Origin: Paraflavisolibacter caeni
GTDB lineage: Bacteria > Bacteroidota > Bacteroidia > Chitinophagales > Chitinophagaceae
Assembly: GCF_025628885.1 (NCBI RefSeq)
Contig: NZ_JAOTIF010000038.1
Coordinates: forward strand, 1 to 45,350
Direction: 5' to 3'
DNA: 45,350 nucleotides
The number at the start of each line of letters is the position of its first letter. Position 1 is the stretch's first letter. Below are positions 42,714-45,350 of the stretch, piece after piece. The notes under the pieces are model-generated. The model was not told where the DNA came from. It made no database searches and was given only the letters and a program-made list of their open reading frames with translations. The position numbers and the translations under genes are program-made.

Positions 42714-42753
42714 AAATATACCCCCTCCCCATTGTTGGAGAGGGGGTATATTT
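42714..42753. terminator. Bidirectional terminator between converging genes
   Basis: AAATATACCCCCTC (42714-42727) and GAGGGGGTATATTT (42740-42753) are exact complements around a 12-nt loop. An A/T tract on each outer side lets it stop both the M13 peptidase transcript (+) and the receptor transcript (-). It abuts the receptor stop codon directly (42754-42756) and begins 11 bases after the peptidase stop. Confidence 0.9.
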
Positions 42754-45132
42754 TTAGAATTTGTAACTAACAGTAATGCGGCTGTTGATCTTGGGTTCGG
42801 CTTGCCAATAGAACCGGTCAACTTCTGTAAAAGGCTCTTCTGAAATGTATGGAGCTCCCGAGTAGAGATATTTACTTAGGATATTATTCACATTGAAATT
42901 GAAGCCCAGTTTGCCAGATGTGTAGGAGATTCCGCCGTCCAACCGGAAATATTCGGGCAATGGACTTTCAGATTTGTCAAAAATAAACCAAGCTGAACGT
43001 CCTGCAAGGTATTGATAGCCCAATGTAAACCTCAACCCACCCAATTTTCCTTCATTTAGTTTATAGCTTACCCAGGAATTATGGATATGCTTTGAAGTAC
43101 CTGGCACCTGGTTGCCAACAACATCAGGATCACTGTCTTTGGTATATTTTGCATCAGAATAAGCATAGTTGATCACGACGTCCAGGTTCCTTGTCACCTG
43201 TCCTTTAATATCCACTTCTACTCCTTTCACCTGTTGCTGACCGGTTTGCTTATTAAAACCCCTATGCGTCAAATCCGCAGTCAGCAAATTGTTCTTTGTG
43301 ATCTGGTAAACAGATAAAGATGAATTCCACTTTCCTTCCATCCAGTCTCTTTTGACACCAAACTCTATATTGTTGCCGGTTACAGGATCGAAGGACTCTC
43401 CTTTCCAGTCAGCGCCAAAACTGGGCAGGAATACCTCGTCGAAAACAGCATAGGCAGAAGTGTTCTTGGTAATGGAATAACTCAGGCCAAAACGAGGAGT
43501 GAATTTATTATGGTCGGCATCACTTGACTTGTAAGGTTGAACGTCCTTACTGGTAGTATAACGGCCTGCCAATGTTAATCTTAACTTGTTTTCAAAGAAA
43601 GACAGTTCATCCTGAAGGTATAAAGCGCTGTAACTGTTGTTATACATCACACCTCTTTCCCGGATGTCCTTGCTCCTGTCCCAAACAGGCATATCTGCCG
43701 GCGCAACAGTCCCATATACAGGCTTGTATAAATTGAATGAAGTATCTCCCAGTGGCGCATATTGATTCCAGTCGGCATAATAATCTTTATGACCCATATC
43801 AAGGCCTGCTAATAGTTTATGGTTTATTTTACCGGTCTTTACTTCACCATTCACAAACATCTGCCCTGTTTTGTTGATACCCAATGCATCCCACACATTT
43901 AGCCCCCTGTGCATCAAGCTATCGTTTGCCAATGCTGTACCCCATGACCAGAGTTGCTGACCTTCCAGATCATAGTTGAAGTAGGCAGCCTGGGCAGTAA
44001 ACTTCCAACGATCATTGATGTTGTGTTCAAAAATGGCCAACACACTCCTGTCGTAGATATTTGTTGGATCCATGTTGGGTTCTGCAGCTGTAAAGTTTAC
44101 AGGTAGGTCGGCATATTTACGCTCAGAAAAAGCGTTGCTGCTGCCCAGAACATTCATCTGGGAAAACTGGTGTGAATACTCCAGTGTCACAGAAGTTTTA
44201 TCATCCAGCAGGTATTTGATCACTGGTACAATTGAATACCGGTTGTTGTATTCATAATCCCTATGCGATCCTCTCAATTGCCCCATCAGGTTGAGACGAT
44301 ATAACAATCTGCCATCCCTGGAAAGTTTACCATCTAAATCGGCAGTAGCCCTGTACAAATCGAAACTGCCTAAAGAAACACTTACTTCACCTTTATTGTA
44401 TCCTGTCGGTTTTTTTGTAACCACGTTATAAAAGCCACCAGGCTCGCCATTAGCCATCATAAAACCTGCCGGCCCCTTTACAAACTCGATACGTTCTACC
44501 ATGCTCATATCTTCTGCCAGGGGTCCAAACTGCATTTGCACATTCATCCCGTTTCTGAAAGCCGTTAACTGACTACCTCTCATATAGATCTTCGCATAAC
44601 TTTCCAGGTGCTCCCATCTTTGGGCACCACTTACGTTTCGCTGCACGCCTTCCATCATATCAAATATCTGCTGGTCGGCGATCAGGTCTTTTGTGACTAC
44701 CTGGATATTCTGAGGAAGTTCCAAAATAGGAGTAGTCAGGCGTAAAGAAGGAGATACATTTTTTTCCGGGTATTTCCTGCTTCCCTTAACCACCACTGCA
44801 TTTAATTCCTTATCAGATATTTTCAATTGAAAGGAAACTTCTGAGACCTGTTCATCTGATACATGAACAGATTGTTCTATACTTTCAAAATCCATTAAAT
44901 ACACCCGGATTGCATAATTGCCAGGCGATAATTTGCGAAACTCGAACTTTCCATTTTCATCCGTGATGGTACCCTTTGTTGTGCCTTTTATCTGTACGGT
45001 CACTGCAACAGCGGCTTTGCCATCGGAAGTAGTTACGGTTCCTTTTATGATACCCAAACCTTGAACATGACCGGTAGCAAAGGAACTCATCATCAATAAA
45101 TCTAATAAAAGAATAAAAAACAATTTTCTCAT
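42754..45132 (-). CDS. TonB-dependent siderophore-type receptor
   Basis: 792 residues from the ATG at 45132. The frame extends to a GTG at 45174, but Met15 of that frame starts the true signal peptide (MRKLFFILLLDLLMMSS). A carboxypeptidase-D-like N-terminal domain (IKGTVTTSDGKAAVAVTVQI) leads to a plug with LRLTTPILELPQNIQVVTKD. This is the siderophore-receptor signature xPQxxxVxTxxxxxDQ, and ERIEFVKGPAGFMMANGEPGGFYNVVTKKP follows in the plug. The barrel ends in SRITVSYKF with a C-terminal Phe. The family (FhuA/FpvA-like) imports ferric hydroxamate-type siderophores and sometimes other ligands. No siderophore genes are nearby, and no Fur box was identified upstream. Confidence 0.93.
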   Translation of the reverse strand: MRKLFFILLLDLLMMSSFATGHVQGLGIIKGTVTTSDGKAAVAVTVQIKGTTKGTITDENGKFEFRKLSPGNYAIRVYLMDFESIEQSVHVSDEQVSEVSFQLKISDKELNAVVVKGSRKYPEKNVSPSLRLTTPILELPQNIQVVTKDLIADQQIFDMMEGVQRNVSGAQRWEHLESYAKIYMRGSQLTAFRNGMNVQMQFGPLAEDMSMVERIEFVKGPAGFMMANGEPGGFYNVVTKKPTGYNKGEVSVSLGSFDLYRATADLDGKLSRDGRLLYRLNLMGQLRGSHRDYEYNNRYSIVPVIKYLLDDKTSVTLEYSHQFSQMNVLGSSNAFSERKYADLPVNFTAAEPNMDPTNIYDRSVLAIFEHNINDRWKFTAQAAYFNYDLEGQQLWSWGTALANDSLMHRGLNVWDALGINKTGQMFVNGEVKTGKINHKLLAGLDMGHKDYYADWNQYAPLGDTSFNLYKPVYGTVAPADMPVWDRSKDIRERGVMYNNSYSALYLQDELSFFENKLRLTLAGRYTTSKDVQPYKSSDADHNKFTPRFGLSYSITKNTSAYAVFDEVFLPSFGADWKGESFDPVTGNNIEFGVKRDWMEGKWNSSLSVYQITKNNLLTADLTHRGFNKQTGQQQVKGVEVDIKGQVTRNLDVVINYAYSDAKYTKDSDPDVVGNQVPGTSKHIHNSWVSYKLNEGKLGGLRFTLGYQYLAGRSAWFIFDKSESPLPEYFRLDGGISYTSGKLGFNFNVNNILSKYLYSGAPYISEEPFTEVDRFYWQAEPKINSRITVSYKF

Positions 45133-45350
45133 GGTGGAATGCTGGTTTGTTGAATTTTTATGCAAAGAAAACACTACAATATTGGAATGCGCGCTTTAAT
45201 TCACAAGAAGGCATAAAATGAGGTTTTCAAGGGCTTCAAGTACTAAAATTCATTCCCAAATTGGGGATAAAAATGTGGAAAAAACGGGTTGGATATGATG
45301 AAAATAAAAAGCTGAAATGCAGGCCTGGAGCGGGTTTTCCCCTTTTCACC
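45133..45350. other. Right edge, no gene identified
   Basis: The 218 bases upstream of the receptor gene contain no open frame that I can support and no consensus TTTG/TAnnTTTG promoter. The receptor's promoter must lie here or beyond the window edge. Confidence 0.5.

Noticed and set aside
42721-42750. GC-rich inverted repeat as a mobile repeat element
   Set aside because: Its exact placement between two converging stop codons, with A/T tracts on both sides, is better explained as a bidirectional terminator.
1-45350. tRNA, rRNA, CRISPR arrays, insertion sequences and prophage genes
   Set aside because: No cloverleaf, regular direct-repeat array, transposase or structural phage protein was visible on either strand.

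Overview
The window looks like a chromosomal segment of a Bacteroidota bacterium, most likely a Chitinophagaceae member (Chitinophaga/Niastella-like). Evidence: SusC/SusD pairs, lipoproteins with Bacteroidota-style lipoboxes, two type IX secretion (T9SS) C-terminal sorting domains, an S46 dipeptidyl-peptidase, promoters of the TTTG/TAnnTTTG class, and start codons preceded by A/T-rich sequence rather than Shine-Dalgarno sites. I saw no rRNA, tRNA, CRISPR array or transposase.

Left edge (1-2.8 kb, + strand): three AT-rich genes (unknown 129 aa, membrane protein 172 aa, TlpA-like thioredoxin 354 aa). Each is bounded by its own pair of complementary 9-13 bp ends of the form GTTRRRY...RYYYAAC. 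The spacers between them (137 and 135 bp) fold like integron attC sites. I read this as a small array of integron-type gene cassettes without a visible integrase; it is the most unusual part of the window.

2.8-25.5 kb (all - strand): two linked outer-membrane uptake loci. In transcription order the first is a secreted GH13 alpha-amylase with a T9SS tail, a NUDIX/winged-helix regulator 3 bp downstream, then after a 337-bp regulatory region SusC, SusD, a DUF5004-like lipoprotein, an unknown secreted protein and a SusE/SusF-like starch-binding lipoprotein: a starch/alpha-glucan utilisation locus. The second is SusC, SusD, a strong terminator, and two tandem lipoproteins of about 1100 aa made of FG-GAP/VCBS repeats with an ASPIC/UnbV domain; its substrate is not evident. 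A consensus promoter with a palindrome in its spacer precedes the first SusC.

25.5-35.1 kb: mostly housekeeping and secreted proteins: ligA (+), an HNH/NUMOD4-like protein with a C-terminal helix-turn-helix (+), an S46 DPP7-type peptidase (-), two paralogous small secreted proteins with their own promoters (-), the ribosome-assembly GTPase obgE (-), and a T9SS-exported beta-propeller-like protein (-).

35.1-40.5 kb (- strand): a phenylacetate degradation cluster in the order paaA-paaB-paaC-paaD-dinB-like-paaG-paaI-paaY. It encodes the ring-1,2-epoxidase subunits, the PaaD Fe-S maturation factor, the ring-expanding isomerase and two thioesterase-type helpers. The reductase paaE and the genes paaK, paaZ, paaH and paaJ are not in the window. 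The paaA 3' end and the paaB 5' end carry extra codons made from GC-rich palindromic repeats.

40.6-45.35 kb: an M13 metallopeptidase lipoprotein (+) and a TonB-dependent siderophore-type receptor (-), which converge on a shared bidirectional terminator. The last 218 bp hold no gene I can support.
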